From Rhynochetos jubatus (Eukaryota; Chordata; Aves; Eurypygiformes; Rhynochetidae), in the NCBI GenBank assembly GCA_027574665.1, contig CM050654.1, forward strand, positions 24,819,722 through 24,883,721: 64,000 nucleotides of DNA. The letters are read 5' to 3'. The notes beneath the pieces were generated by a model that had not been told where the DNA came from, searched no databases, and saw only the letters and a list, made by a program, of their open reading frames with translations. The translations under genes were made by a program, and so were the position numbers. Of the stretch, positions 1-15,152 are shown piece after piece. How positions within the stretch are numbered: the first letter of the stretch is position 1; each line of letters opens with the position of its first letter.

Positions 1-1564
1 CATTCTTCCACACCTCCCCTCTTACAAGCATCCTTAAGAGTAAAGTGCCAGGTGCCATTGTGATGGTAAAGGGATAACTAACAAAAGATAATGTTAGAGA
101 TTGCTAGCAAGCAAGTGCATTCTGGCAGGTGAGTACACAAATACAAAAACGTGGAACCTAGAACAGAAATTACTGGACCATGTAATGACTTTTTCAGTAT
201 TGAAGATATAAGCACATTAATTCTTTATTCCCTTGAAACCTAGCAATTGAACAGTTTCACTATCTGGAAAAACTAGTTTGTTTACCTAAGCAACAATGTT
301 ACTATACAGATTATGACCAGTTCATCATGCCATCATGACTTCTCTCTCTCATTCATGATACTGAATACGTCAGTCACTTTTTCTAAGCTGCTACTTACTG
401 CAGTTTTCTTCCTACATTGCTAACTATAATATTTCCCCAATGATAGCTTTTGATAGCTTAGCAAGAAGAAACAAGTATAGAACTGTTAGAATGAAGTATT
501 TTTCATTTAACAGATTTTTTCAGTCATAAGGGTTATCTTTTTTATGAAAGCTTTTTATTATCTAGAGATTCTTCAAATAAGATCCCCTACAAACAAGTGT
601 ATTGAACAGTCTTTTTATTAAACAACATAAGCTCCAAAGAGAGATCCATGTGTGCGCACCCAGGTTTAAAACACCTCGATATCAAACTGAGTTTAGAAAG
701 GGCAGAAGATAATAATCCAAATACCACATGTGGCACTGAATGCTTCTATTTGAACCATACTTTGTCAACCACAGGAAAGCAACAGACTAAGATAGTTAAC
801 TTTCCAATTTCTAAAATAGGGAACCAATATAATTTTAAACTACTTTTTTCTGTTTAAGCAGACTCAACACAAAATTATGATGGCTGGTAGTAAACCATTC
901 TCTCTTTTTTGTGTATTTTAAATGTTAAGTGACATCCCTGATACTTGGGAAGATAAAAATAATGATTAGATGGACTTTTTACTTTCTTTTCTTTGGTGTT
1001 TTTAATCATTCAGCTCAGCTCCGGAGTCTGGGTTGGATTTTAGACATATAATAGTTGCAGTGGCAGAGCTCCTTAAAGGACACAAATAGATGATATGCAT
1101 GCACAGGTGGAATGCTGCTTAAGACTACTAGATATTTTTAGATTACATTGAGACCAGAGAGAACACTCAGCTGAGATACACAGAAAACCATGAAGGCTTT
1201 TAGTTTTGCAAATTTAAATAAAAATAAATGTATATATCCACCATACTCACCAAATGTAAGAGAGAATGTGTCATCTTTTTGTATTAATATATCAAGAAAA
1301 TAGATGGGGTTTGGGTAAAATGAAGACATGTAAATCAAAGTATTCTTTCTCTTAGTTCTGATGTCTTTTTAAAGCAAACTGAAGTATCCCATGTTCCTAG
1401 AAATGGAGATTGAACCTAACAGTACTGACTGCATCTCCACTGATAGAATCAGTACTTTACCCCCTTCCAAATGAGAACACATTTGCAAATGAATCTCAGA
1501 AAACATCTCAGGAAGAGAGTAACATAGTTTCCTGTGCTTAACTTATTTTGAAAACTTATTATCC

Positions 1565-1935
1565 TAGTTTTGGCTGGGATAGAGTTAATTTTCTTCCTAA
1601 TTAGCTGGTACAGTGCTGTGTTTTGCTGTGTTTTGTTGATAACATATGGATGTTTTTAGTTGTTGCTATGTAGTTGTAGTGCATAAACTAAGTCAAGGAC
1701 TTTTCACCTTCCCATGCTCTGCCAGCGGGGAGGTGCACAAGAATATAGCTAGGACAGCTGACCCAGACTGGCCAAAAGAATATTCCCTACCATATAACGT
1801 CATGCTCAGTGTATAAAACCCAATTTGGCCAGGGGACAGGAATCACTACTATTCAGGAACGGGCTATTAATCACTGGGTGGTGAGCTATGGTTGCACTGT
1901 GCACATAGCTGGTACTACAGGCAGTGTGCCCTTGC
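1565..1935 (+). mobile_element. Degraded avian endogenous retrovirus solo LTR
   Basis: The stretch from GGCTGGGATAGAGTTAATTT to the GGGTGGTGAGC region near 1880 matches what I recall of a common bird LTR family, probably ERVL-like. It has the internal block with the GACAGCTGACCCA motif, then ATATAACGTCATGCTCAG and a TATAA-like box. No retroviral genes are attached, so it is a solo or partial LTR. It is clearly diverged and therefore old. The boundaries are approximate and the subfamily is inference. Confidence 0.7.
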
Positions 1936-3067
1936 ATTAGCAACTCTGTGGACTGAGTACAGTCCAGGATGATGCAGCATTAGGGTAGAGCCTCTGGAAA
2001 TTTAGCAGTCTGGCTAATATCAGAGAAGTATTTTTTATCAATTTTTTCTTCCCTTTGTTTTTCAAGATGAAGCAAAGAAGAACCCCAGCATTGCTTGAAC
2101 AGGCAGTTATTTGTAGACCATTTTGACAGTCCTTCATCAACAGCAGTTTAAGTACCAGTACACTGCTATAAATAAGAAACTTCGATTAGTTGAAACATTT
2201 CTGTTTAATAGATGTTTGTACTAACATTTTCAGTATCATGATGCATACAGCAGAAAGATCTTCAACAATGACACAGTGCTCAGAAGAGGCTATTAAGGTA
2301 ATGGAGCATAGACTGAAAGGCCAAATTCTGGCATATATTAGAAATTTTTCCAAGAGAGAGAAAAGAGTTAACTATGCTTGATGATATAGTACTCATATTT
2401 AATACCTTTATACTCATATTTAAGAGATTTATTTGCAGGCTGAAAAAAAGGTAGACAGTTAATTATGTTTTTAACATAAAATGTAGGTGACAAAAAATTA
2501 TTAGGAAACTGAGGACCTTACAATACCAGGAAGCTAGAAAGGACTCTAGCAGATGAAATACTGTGTAAGCAAGTGCACGTTAATGCACATTGGAGGAGAT
2601 ACTATGAGCTGCTTATACACTTCAGTGGGTTACCTGGTTTAAAAAAGAGATGACATTATAGATTTATACATCAATGATAATGGATGTTATGAAAAACAAA
2701 AAAAAAAAACCCACCACCACAAAAATCTGGAGGAAACCTAAGGATTTGGCCATAAGTGAGAAAGTCATGAGCCTTAAATGGCTTTTTCACAGTCAGAATA
2801 CCATTTATGCAGGTAATTAATTGGTACCAGCTCCCTCTTCCAGTCTGATACAATAATAACTTCTGAATGATACCCTCTGCAATTAGATAGACTGAAGCCC
2901 TGCTCTTTCAAATCATGCTGTAATCAATTGCTGTCGATCAACATAGCCCCCTGCTGGGGTCATTTCAGCATCAAGGCTCCAGAAATTGAGGGTATAGACT
3001 AATCTCACTGTTAAAAAAGAAGGCTGGTCAGAGTTAAGGATACTCCCTTGTAATATATAAGGATTTT

Positions 3068-3562
3068 GGGCCCTTCACTTCAAGACAGATATTGAGGTGT
3101 TTGACTGTGTCCAGCAAACGGCAGTGAAGCTGGTGAAGGGCCTAGAGCACAAGTCCTTTGGGGAGCAGCTGAGGGAACTGGGGTAGTTTAGCCTGAAGAG
3201 GAGGCTCAGGGGAGACCTTATCACTTTCTGCAACTACCTGAAAGGAGGTTGCAGAGAGGTAGGGTTGGTCTCTTTTCCCAAGTGACAAGCAATATGACAA
3301 AAGGAAATGGTCTCAGGTTGTGCTAGGGGAGGTTTAGATTGGATATTAGGAAAAATTTTTTCACTGAAAGGGTTATCAGGCATTGGAATGGGCTGCCCAG
3401 GGAGGTGGTTAAGTCACCATCCCTGGAGGCATTTAAGAGATGTGTGTCTGAGATGCTTAAGGACATGGTTTAGTGGTGGAATTAGCAGTGTTAATCTAAT
3501 GGTTGGACTTGATGATTTTGAAGGTCTTTTCTAACCTAAAAGATTCTATAATTCTATGATTT
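3068..3562 (+). mobile_element. CR1 LINE 3' fragment
   Basis: This is a 5'-truncated CR1 retrotransposon. It starts near GGGCCCTTCACTT, runs through the family blocks GGGGAGACCTTATCACT, GGAGGTTTAGATTGGATATT and GGGCTGCCCAGGGAGGTGG, and ends in TTCTATAATTCTATGATTTT, the short tandem tail typical of CR1. Only the end of ORF2 and the 3' UTR are represented. It is moderately diverged and lies in sense orientation inside a KCNH7 intron. Confidence 0.9.
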
Positions 3563-5226
3563 TGTAAAATAAATTCAATGGCCTATACTTAGAAATTGTA
3601 GTATCTGTTAACTCTTGGTTTTAGAAGGTCATTATTTCCCCAGAGAAAAAATAATTGATAAACTTTAACCTTTCTCAATCTTCTTATTAGCAGAAATGAA
3701 TAACTATTTCAAAACAACTAAAGATGTCTTCTGTGTGGTTACTTAGCTCATGGAGGGAACCATGTAGTCATGCAAGAACTGTTGTAGACATGACTTTTTT
3801 TTTTTTTTGCTATTACTGAAGTCAAAACAGAAAAAGCCCAATACATTGTTAGTTCAGGCCTCCCTCCTGCTCTCTAGCTATAAAAATATTTAAAGGCCAA
3901 ATAGCACAATAATCAATGAAGACAAATACATCAAAATTATGTTGGCTACTGGTTAACAAAATGTTAGATTGGCAGACTGGAACACATAAATAGTGCAGTG
4001 CTGAAATCTAATCTGAACATTTTTACTTTTCTCCATAATTTTGTTTATTTATAATGAAAAAGTAGATTTGAGGAAATTCAATGTTTGTTTTGGCAGAATC
4101 TATTTTAAATGAGTATTACCTTAAGAACTTTCTATTTTTTAATAAATCTTACCCATTAAAAAAGACTTCTTCAATGTCTAGTAAGTAGTTTAGATTCTGT
4201 AAGTACTTAAATATGTGCTATGGTTCTAATTAATCCAGTTTAGGCAATCAAGTTCCTTACATAAATGGAGTGCTGTTTGCACTATAGTGGGGGAAAATAA
4301 CCCTGCAGCCATCTTCTACCAATCTGGACTCAGAGTTTCAGTAGCTATGAGATTCCTGTGTGTTTCTGGCTTACACTAAATGTTAGCTTTTCTTAAGATT
4401 GCTCTTTTCTTCAAGGGATCATATATATTTAAGCCAGAGCTACCTTACCAAAAACATATATATACCTAACGGCAATATTCACATGCTGAAGTTCAGCCTT
4501 GGCATAGCTTTTTGAAAGATATTGTCTTTGAGACTGTTGAGGTCACAATGAATGAAATAGCCTTCCTTATGCTGCAATAAGAAATACACTCTGAAATTAT
4601 TCTGTGATGTTAAATTGAACCAAGGAGTGTTACCTAGTGTTCCCTACATTATCCACTTGCTCATTTACTCAGAAAATATGAAAAATATATTGAGCTGTCC
4701 ACTGACAAATGCCTCCAAGAAAGCTTCCTTTTTTGTTCCAAGGGCTCTGGGATTTAACTCAGAAACATGGCAAATGCAAGGATTAATAAAACATAAAAAC
4801 TAGTCTAGTACTTACTGAAACAAAGCTTTAATGTGACACATACTACCATCAGAGTGGTTTGTAAGGCTTGGAAAACTTAAATTCAACTGAAGTGTTATGT
4901 AATATACATGCATGTTAAAAAAGGGTAGAAAAAAACTTATTAAAAACTTATTCAATCTTGACATTTACTGAATAATATATGTTCACACTTAATGGATGGA
5001 AGAAAGTAGCTGAGTTCTTTTTGAAACTGAGTCCTTGCTATCTAAAATTTTGTCAATCTCTTACAAGAAATTAACAAGTATGAAAACAATTTAATGACTG
5101 AAAATTGTAAATTTACATTAACACATTTTAGATTCCTTTGAAAAGATCAGAGCCTCAAAAAGGTTGCAATGAATCATAGTGCAGGTCTAAAATGCTTGGA
5201 ATATATTCCTGGTTTATAATTTACCC

Positions 5227-5253
5227 TTTTTTTTTTTTTTTTTTTTTTTTTTT
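5227..5253. repeat. 27-base poly-T run
   Basis: There is an uninterrupted T run. On the - strand it reads as poly-A preceded about 20 bases upstream by AATAAA (within ACTAATAAAAGTAC). That is what the tail of a retroposed mRNA on the - strand would look like. I could not identify a parent gene or a target-site duplication. Confidence 0.8.
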
Positions 5254-5986
5254 GAATAATATAGTACTTTTATTAGTGGCTTCTATGACTAAACCTGCAA
5301 GCTTCAGGATGAAACATGCAAAAAGAAGATTAATTTGGAGTCTGGCAACAGTAACTTTTCCATGATTTTATATTCGTAATGTTTCATCTTCTTTTACCTG
5401 TATAGAGTGTTCTGACTAATACAAGTAGGAAGAATTTTTGCAGAATAAGACATTTACTCCTTGAAACATTTCTGCCCTATTCCTTCTATCTTCTAAAATA
5501 TGTGTGCCAGAGCATTGCAAGGAGTTTCTAAATTAGGATAGAATATAGTAGTCACACAGCTTTGTTCAAACAGCATAAATACTTATTACCTACAAGGCCA
5601 GTCATAATTATGAGTAGTTCCAATAACTTACAGACTTTAGCATGCCAAAAGATCATAAATCTAATGGGTCATTTAAGTCCATTAGGGTGGATTGAAGAGT
5701 CCAGATCGAGAATAACATTCACAATTAAAGAGTATTCAGCACATAATGACAACTTAAATGTATCTGAATTAAAATATGCATTTCTTATTGTTTTCTTCAC
5801 TGCTTTTGTAATAATTTTGATAGTTTAAAGATAATGAAATTAAGATTACATTGAAATGAGTTAATTCACTGGTTTTGTTGATTTCCCAGAATAATGGAAT
5901 TTGCATTGTTTTTTCATGCTGACTATTCATGAGAATACATTTGCTAACAGAGAAAATCAATTTCTATTTATATCTTATTTTTACAG

Positions 5987-6386
5987 ACAACAACATTAAT
6001 AGGTCTTCTGAAGACAGCTAGACTGCTGCGTTTGGTGAGGGTAGCACGAAAATTGGACAGATATTCAGAATATGGTGCTGCAGTTCTGATGCTCCTTATG
6101 TGCATATTTGCACTAATTGCACACTGGCTTGCTTGCATTTGGTATGCCATTGGAAATGTAGAAAGACCTTACTTGGCTCACAAGATTGGCTGGTTGGATT
6201 CTTTAGGAGAACAATTAGGAAAGCATTACAATAAGAGTGATGCAAGCTCTGGACCATCCATCAAGGACAAATATGTTACAGCACTTTATTTTACCTTCAG
6301 CAGTCTGACAAGTGTAGGATTTGGAAATGTATCTCCAAACACCAACTCAGAGAAAATATTTTCCATCTGTGTCATGTTGATTGGCT
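5987..6386 (+). CDS. KCNH7: KCNH7 (ERG3) exon: S4 end, S5, pore and start of S6
   Basis: KCNH7 encodes ERG3, an ether-a-go-go-related voltage-gated K+ channel that forms tetramers in neuronal plasma membranes. This 400-bp exon begins in frame with [18 protein letters not shown], the positively charged end of voltage sensor S4. Next come the S4-S5 linker and S5 ([20 protein letters not shown]). The long ERG turret includes IGWLDSLG and GPSIKDKY. The pore helix and the ERG-type selectivity filter SVGFGN follow, then S6 begins (FSICVMLIG). The filter is GFG, not the GYG of most K+ channels, which is diagnostic of EAG/ERG channels. The acceptor is TTACAG before 5987 and the donor is GTAAGT from 6387, splitting a serine codon. 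The residues agree best with ERG3 among ERG1-3. The earlier part of the protein (PAS, S1-S3) lies before the window. Confidence 0.97.
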
Positions 6387-7325
<939 letters not shown>

Positions 7326-9841
7326 TAAATGCATAGGAATTTAGAACGAGATTGTAAGTCTTCATTATTTCTGAGCTGTAAAAGTACAAGCATAAGAAGG
7401 TGGATATGTAGCAATTATTGAAAACCAAGACATTAGGAGTTTGGCATCCAAACATTTAACTGCCTAGATTATTACAAACTGTATCAGAAATCTGAACCCT
7501 CACTGTGCATAAGAAATCTTGAGAACAGCAGCTGGCTATTATAAGTTTAAGACAACAAAAGAAAACCATAGGTGTCTTATTTCAGACAGCTGATCTAGAA
7601 TTTTATTTGCTCTTTGGTCTGATTTTCCACTTCCAGTGTCATGTTAGTATCTACAAAGTTATTCTTCTATAACACCTGTGGAGATCAATTCTTTTTCAAA
7701 ATCCTATCACGTAATCTAGAACAGGTATATTGGTGGTGAGTGGAAAAGAGGAGCAAGCAGGTAGATTAGCTACTCTTTTCAGAGAAAATATTATATAACA
7801 GAACAATAATTCACTTGCATTCACAACCACATAATTCTGCACCAAAAGTCAACACGGTACTACTAACTATTTAGCAACCCACAGAATCTCACTTCTAGGC
7901 AGTGCCAAGGTACCAAATGTAAACGGTCCTTATAGAAAAATGTATTATGTGGCCAAGGAATAACAATCTGCTAATGAGCAAAACTAAGCATCTGTATTTC
8001 TGGCTTATTTTCTGGAGACAGCAACATTTTTTCTGAAAAGTTGACATAGGTTTGAAGACACTGAGAGCATAGTGCATCTTAAGGATCTGTGAATCTGTGC
8101 CTCTAGAAGGGGATGCTTTCCAGAGCTATTCTGAGTTATAGATTAGAGACTTTGCAGAGCTCTCCATAAAATTGGCAAGAAGAAGAAAATCTATACATTT
8201 TTGTAACAATCAACCTCCAAAATTTTGACATAAATTCAAACAGCTTCCATGTGCTATCTATACATACAGTTGTGAATGACTCAGAGTGGTACACTTCTCT
8301 GCAGTAAGCAGAAACAATGGTCTTGATTTTAAAACCTCATAAAGCTGATTCACTGACAGCTTGACTTTATGGTTACCATTAAGTAAAGCAGATCTTAAAA
8401 GACAGCAAATTAAATATATTGGGCTTCACCCGCCACTTACATGAGCGTCCCCTCCAAAGGGATATTATGCCCAGCACAGGACAAGGATGTTGTATAAACC
8501 TCTGTCGGGGATTACTGCAGTGGAAGGCAGCATCAGCAGCTTCATCCTGCGTGGCACTGAATGGCCCTAATTCCCTTCAATAGCAATGGGATTGCAGGGT
8601 ACTCAGCACTTGGCAGGATCAGGCCCTTAAGATGCAGGTGGGTGCAGCCTATGACTGAAGTAGCTCATTGAATTATTTCTGAAGATATTACAAAATCATG
8701 TATGCCTTAACTCATACATTGCCACTAATGGATTTACTAATAACACCTGTTTCACATTTTTACATAACACAGGAATTGGTGTGCTGAAATTAGTCTTGGA
8801 ATTGTCATTAATGTGAAATAGTAACTAAATGGGTTAAACAGTCCATATTCTGCAGTATGATTGTGAGGCAGAATGGAGGTCTTGTTTTAAATAAAATATG
8901 AAAAAAATCAAGTTTAGTATCTTCTTTTTTATATTTTATTTCTTATTCTGTTCACATTTCTATCCCTCAAGTTTTATGGCGGTTGCTTAATTTTCTGTGA
9001 AAGTGAGTTTGAATATATTACACATAGTGCAAGGATAATATAAGAATTGTGTGATTTATGTTGTACTTATGAAAGATTTATCTCTTTCCTGTCTGCTTCA
9101 TACCTAAATACATGGAATAACACCACCCACTGGTAAGAGCAGGAGGTATTTATATCAAATTTAATTCCAGTATAAAGTGTGGAGAATATCCATGTTATCT
9201 GTCGGTTTTAGAGCTTTTTCAGTGCTTTCTAATTTTAATTGTAACTTTTTGCATGATGAAGGGGTAGATAGCAAAGGGAAATAATCCAACTAGAATCAGA
9301 TGTGGGGCAAAATGGTTACTAAAAATTAGACATTAAGAAATGCTAATCTAACCACATTTATTAACCACTGTTTTACCCCACAACTCAAATCATGCTTCTC
9401 TGCCCAAAAAAAGGTCATGTGCATATTGGTTCGCATTAGATAGTTGCTCTGTAGGAGTGTCACTCTGACAAGGTTGCCATGCTGACCATTCTGCGTTTTC
9501 CTTTGCGTGAATGCTCTTAGTTCAAACCATATATGCATGTTAGCACAAGCACTAATGAAGATTTCTTGGCTATAAGCCATGTGCATATGAGATGGACTTG
9601 CATGTGGTATTAACTTAATTTTGCATGAAATATTTGCATTTCCACACCAAAGGGCTAATACTGTCCTCAGACAAATGTGTTTGACTCCTGTTAATATTTA
9701 CTGGGAGTTTTTGCAAATATCTGAAGGCAGAATTTGATCCAATGTCTTTCTTTTTCATTTCATGACTGAAAAGTGAATAAAATTCAAAAACTCAGTCCTC
9801 TTTCTCATTTGAATTATGAAATGCATGAATAATGTGTATTT

Positions 9842-9900
9842 TATATATATATATATGCAATGTATACACACACATACTCATATATATATATATATAAATA
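9842..9900. repeat. AT/CA microsatellite
   Basis: Two (AT)n tracts flank a short (CA)n tract. The sequence is alternating purine-pyrimidine and likely length-variable. Confidence 0.9.
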
Positions 9901-12900
9901 ATATAAGATAATATGTTTCAAAAGGTGCTTCTAATTATGATCAGTAATAAACTTCAGAATTCAGGAAACATGAAAAAAAAGAACCAACTTTTAACCTCAG
10001 GAATAATACTGCACTAAGACTAAATAAACTTGATTTCCTAAAAAAAAAAAAAAACCATACTATTTTTTGCCAAACTTTATATTGAAAACCAGAAGATAAT
10101 GCTTCATGCTCATTTGAAATGGCTAAACTTAACATTAGCTTGAAAGATCTGCTGGTGAAATATGCTGAGAACATTGTTCATTTGTTCATCTGTTCATTTC
10201 TTCCCCTCTACCTCATTTCTACATCTCTGTGATTATGTTTCATTGCATAATGTATTTTGATAAAAACAGTTCCACATAATTATGCATGGACTGGATAAAC
10301 AGGATTTGGGATTTATTTTAATCTGGATGAAAATCTTGAGTCTATAGAATAACCGTAATTTAAATAATAACCCTGTGGTATACACTGGCAAAGTTAACTT
10401 AACAAAAAAATATTTACAGTGTATATTGTTTCATGAAAGATGTCATCAGTCCCAACGATTCAAAGATATTATTTTTATTTTTTAAATGAACCTGTTCTGG
10501 TTTTCCTAAACTCTCTTTGCCTTCTTTTCCCCCCTTTTACCAGTCCAGCACTGATAATAGCATGCCTGTGATGTCTACCCTAAAAAGATGACGTTTAGCA
10601 TTTGAGATTCTTTTTTAAGTTATGCATGTATTTTTTATAATCCTCTCCCCCTTCTTTCCATGGATCTTCTGTGCATCTGAATAGCTTTATTGGTTTATTT
10701 TACCTTTAAAAAGAGTTCAAAGATGTAAATAAGTGGGACAAGCTTTGGAAAGGGTTTAGCCAAACATTAATTAAAATTTTGTATGTGGGACAGATTCCTT
10801 TTTATATTGGGTTTACCCAGTAACATAAAGGAGAGAGCAAATCAGAATTTTTATATATAAATTTATGGAACATTCTCCTGCAAGAATCCAAGAAAATTGT
10901 TGAGTTTACACATGTGATAAGTTGCCTTGGCCACAGTGATCATGCAAGTACAGCTGAGCACAAACTCATCTTGAAGGTTCAGAACCAGCAATGATACTAT
11001 ATCAAATTAAAAAAAAAAAAAAACACCAAACAAAAAAAAAGGAGGTTTGTTTGGAACAAAAACTAGTAGCAATTGATTAAACACAGGAAATATGTAATCA
11101 TGGTGGAAAGTGTCTATATGTCATAATGGAAATCATAAGACATATAAGCTGATCAGTACCTCAGATATGATTAGCTGTAAAGCTCTTCTTTCATTTTCTA
11201 TAGCAAGAACACTTAAAACACATGAATGGCTACATTTAATCGAGTTACAGGAAAGAAGATATCATAGAATAAAAAAGACTTTCAAGAATATCTATTTGTA
11301 AAGTGATTCTGTATCAGTTTCTCACTGCCTTGTATTTGTTGTCTAATGTCTCAAAATCAATTAAGAATTTTCCAACTATCATGATATTTTTGGAAAGACA
11401 TGGATCTGTCAGCTTCCGTCTTCCACAGACATTAAACTTTTCTGTTCATGAGGAAGTCAGCAGTCTCAGAAACCAAAACCATTTTCCGTCCTCCTCACCC
11501 AGCAGTGTAACATATCTCAGAGGTCAACTTCCAGATCTACTCAGAAACTGTAATAACATTATAAGAAGACAGAATAAAGAAGAAGAAAGAATTATAAGAA
11601 AGAAGAAAGAGCCACTGCATCTCCTGTAATTTCAACATAAAAATGTCACACAAATCTGTGTCATGGCAATGACTGAAAGCAAAAGAACCTCATTCTCAAT
11701 GAGGTTGTCAAACTTCAAATCTCATTGAAAGGTGAATTAGGTCATCATCACATACTGCATCTATTCTCTCTCAACTGTTGCAAGGACCTCCTTCATATCC
11801 TGCCAAAAACAAACATTAAAAAAAAAGAACAACACCTGACTCCATAAAATTTACCTGTATGAAGAAGAGGATACACCAGAAATAATCCTTATTCTATGTG
11901 GAGCCCAAGAGCTGCTGGAGCAGAACTATCACCACTTGTGTCCTTGTTTATTCTTTTCTAAATGGTGAAAGCCCTTGAAAATATTTTTACCTTCTGCTTA
12001 TAGAAATAGTTAATTTCTTCAGTTAACTATCAGAGTAATAGTAAATTCTAAATTCTGTCCAGAAATAGAACTAGATTGAATTAAGAAAACTTGAGCCTAG
12101 ATGAAGATGCTATTAAAATCTGAAAGTCAAATGTTTGTGACAGAACTAGATCCCACGCTATTCTTTCCATCAGAGGGAACATCTACTGGGAGACAGAGAT
12201 CCTAAATCAAAATCTCTGCAGTGTTATTTGTGCAGCTAAATAGTATCAGATTAGTGCTAAAATTAGGTGGCTGGGAGATAAAAACTAAATACATAGGTCA
12301 TTTCAACAGTATAGGTATTAGTATGAATTAATTTCACCCATTCCTACAGAACAAAGACAAACAAAATGTTAATTTTGAATATAAAACCCTACTGGAATGA
12401 ACTCTCTGAGGCAGGGATTTTGATCCCTGTAATTAGTTCAAAATTTATTATTCAAGTTGTTCAAGAACTTTATTCCGCATTTAGTGATGCCAGTGTTAAC
12501 ATATCCTGATTCTACATTATGCATATGAGATCCAAATAGAGTTTAAATATGTGTAGTCTATGACACAAAGCATGTTTATTCCAGCCTCCTTCTATCTTCA
12601 GCTGCTCAAATTTTCTGCTGGGTTAGTTTTTGTGCGGATCACTTTCTCAAACCATTTCACAGGGAGAGATCAAGGTAGGGCAGGAATAAACAGATAATGT
12701 GAGGAAGCACCAGAATTCCTCTTTCCATTTATGCTAGCTTAAATTGTCAGATGAACTAGAGAGTCTATATTTAACTTTCCGTCTGTATGCTGGATACTTG
12801 CCACTCATAAATAAATCTGACTTGGATGCTAGGATAAGAAAGCCTTAGTCAAAATTATTTTCAACACACCCCAAACAGATCTAGAACACAAAAGGTCTCT

Positions 12901-13013
12901 TGTGTTCTCTTCAACTCCAGCCTGGCATTTAATGTTTGATCCCACCTATAATTCAACAGAGCAAATGTATGACCAAAGATTATATGCAGAATACCCTTGA
13001 CTGCCATTCTGCA

Positions 13014-13420
13014 GGGACTGGAGCATCTCTCATACCAGGAAAGACTGAGATTGCTGGGAATGTCCAGCTGGGAGAAGGGAAGCCTCACAGGGGATCTCAT
13101 CAATGGGGGGGGGGGGGGGGGGCAAGACACTGAAGGGAGGGTGTAAAGAAGACAGAACAAGGCTCTTTTTGGTGGTGCTCAGTGACATGACCAGACACGA
13201 AGAGCACAAACTGAAACAGGAGAGTCAATCCAAGCATCAGGAAACACTTTTTTACTGTGAAGATTACTGTGCACTGGCATAGGTTGCTCAGAGAGGTTGT
13301 GGAGTCTCTGTTCTTGCAGATATTCAAAAGCCACCAGCTCTAGATAGACCTGCTTGAGCAGGAAGGTTGGGCTAGATGGCCTCTGGAGATCCTTTTCAAT
13401 CTCAAACATTCTGTGACTGT
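13014..13420 (+). mobile_element. Old CR1 LINE 3' fragment with internal poly-G
   Basis: This is a diverged CR1 3' end. It shows family blocks such as GGGGATCTCATCAAT, TTGCTCAGAGAGGTTGTGGA and GTTGGGCTAGATGGCCTCTG, and ends near CAAACATTCTGTGACTGTG. The G run at 13105-13122 lies in the part of CR1 that is G-rich in many copies. It is sense-oriented within a KCNH7 intron and more diverged than the copies at 45 and 61 kb. Confidence 0.85.
13105..13122. repeat. 18-base G homopolymer
   Basis: This is a pure G run inside a CR1 copy. It can form a G-quadruplex and is difficult to sequence, so its length is uncertain. Confidence 0.9.
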
Positions 13421-15120
13421 GTTAGTATAGAACGTGACGATATCTCCATATTTAATGACATTTATTGGAACTAATATTTAGCTTCAGCTTGGGTGCTTTC
13501 TAAATATTTTCTGTGGGACAGATGTCAAAACTGGTTCCAGAATTGAGGGGAGAAAATCTAACAATCATCATGAATCTTAGCATTTATTTAAACAAAACAA
13601 AGTTAGCATTGCCCCAAACGTTTGCTAGTTGTTTGAGGTTAGGGCACATAGATGTCTCCAATTCTGTTTCACAAAGGTGTCTGATACATGCATGAGTGAT
13701 ACCTTGTGTCATCTTGAAAAAGAGAAGTTCATGAAGCTGGACTCCCCCTCCACATATAAAAGACCACATTCTTCAAGGTAGTATGAAGTGTGTCCCTAAT
13801 AGCCTCACTTATTCCTTCATCAGCTTCAATCAGTTATTCCACTGAAATGTTTTACTTCTCTCTGAATAACATTTTCCTCCACTCTAAGCATGCCAAGCGG
13901 ATAAAACAATGTCATTTGATGTGGAATAAGTTTTATTCCAGACAGGAAGAGATAACTGAACTTGGATTTGATAACTATCAAGTAGAGACAACTGGAGCCT
14001 ATGGTCACAGCATCATAAATGGTTTTCCTTTTTTTTTTTTTAAGGTAGGGAGGCTTTTGGCTGACTGTATCTTGTTACATCTCTTTTTTTAGATCTGTGT
14101 TTCATGAATTAGTCATGAGTTCTGATTCTAACTATGATTGTAACTATGAGAATCCAAGATTTTTCTCACGAGGGCCCAGTAGAATTGAGGAGATATTGAG
14201 TGTAATGATATAAATATGTCAGGAAAAAACAGAGCAACTGAAACCCAAACCTGTAGTTAAATGATATATTAATTTTGGATTTGTCTTTGAGAATAATGCT
14301 ATTTAAAAAGCAATTCTAGCTGTATCATTTTCAAAATTATCTTTTGAAAATTATTTTATTTTGCATCACCTAGTCCTTTCAGGATTATACTGGCTTTTAG
14401 TTGCTTAGAAAAGTGTATTTTTAATTTTTGTTGTCACATTGGAATGTGATCTACATATGTGTAAAGACTCCAAAAGCTCACAACAAATTAACTGAAACGC
14501 AATATTTAGAGTTTTATTATTTTTAAGATAATCTCATTGTTTTGAAGACTGCATGGATGATTTTCCAATACTTAGAGTTGTCAGTATGTGTATATGTAAT
14601 GTATTGATGTTGAGTGCCACATTATAAGAACTGGATTTTCAATACAATTGTTCCTGCTCTACACAGACAGTCAACGATATCTGTGAGAGTCAGATCATTC
14701 CTTATTAACACAAGCTAAAATTTGATGAACAAGAAATATTTTCTCAAAGTCATGAAAATCTGAATATTAGAAATGTACATGGAGGCTTGGGTTGGCAAGA
14801 TGTTGTCTGTACTGCACAATATAAAACTTAGTTTGGAAACATCAAATTCTGTAATGTCAGCTACTGGACTTGGATTAAATACCTCTGCATACAATGTGCA
14901 TGATACGGTAAGCTCCTTTTAATAATGTAGTATATAGCAATGTTTTAACAAATTCATCCTCAAATCAGCTTCTTTATTGCATTTCTAAACTTGTATTAGT
15001 GGCACAATCTCCAAAACTCCATTAGACATCAACATTATTTGGGCACTTGTTTTTCTGCTAGACATTTGACAATTGTGGTATTAAATATGTTCTTCCTCTC
15101 TGATGTATAACAAGTATTTT

Positions 15121-15152
15121 AGAATGTAAGCTCCATGGGGCAGGGACTTTTT
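15121..15152 (+). repeat. Possible ancient MIR-type SINE core
   Basis: The phrase AATGTAAGCTCCATGGGGCA with a following GGGACTTTTT resembles the conserved end of MIR-like SINEs found in amniotes. Only this short core is recognisable and the element's limits are not clear. Confidence 0.4.

Larger units (their letters stand above)
1..5986 (+). other. KCNH7: KCNH7 intron upstream of the S4-S6 exon
   Basis: This is the intron that precedes the first exon seen in the window. It ends in a clean acceptor (TATTTTTACAG). I see no exon in it. It holds a degraded avian LTR (about 1565-1935), a CR1 fragment (about 3068-3562) and a 27-base T run at 5227. The rest is AT-rich unique sequence. All small reading frames here are short and resemble nothing known to me. 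Confidence 0.75.

Noticed and set aside
8401-8650. Higher-GC block in the KCNH7 10-kb intron
   Set aside because: It could be an old repeat or a conserved element, but no specific family or signal could be named.
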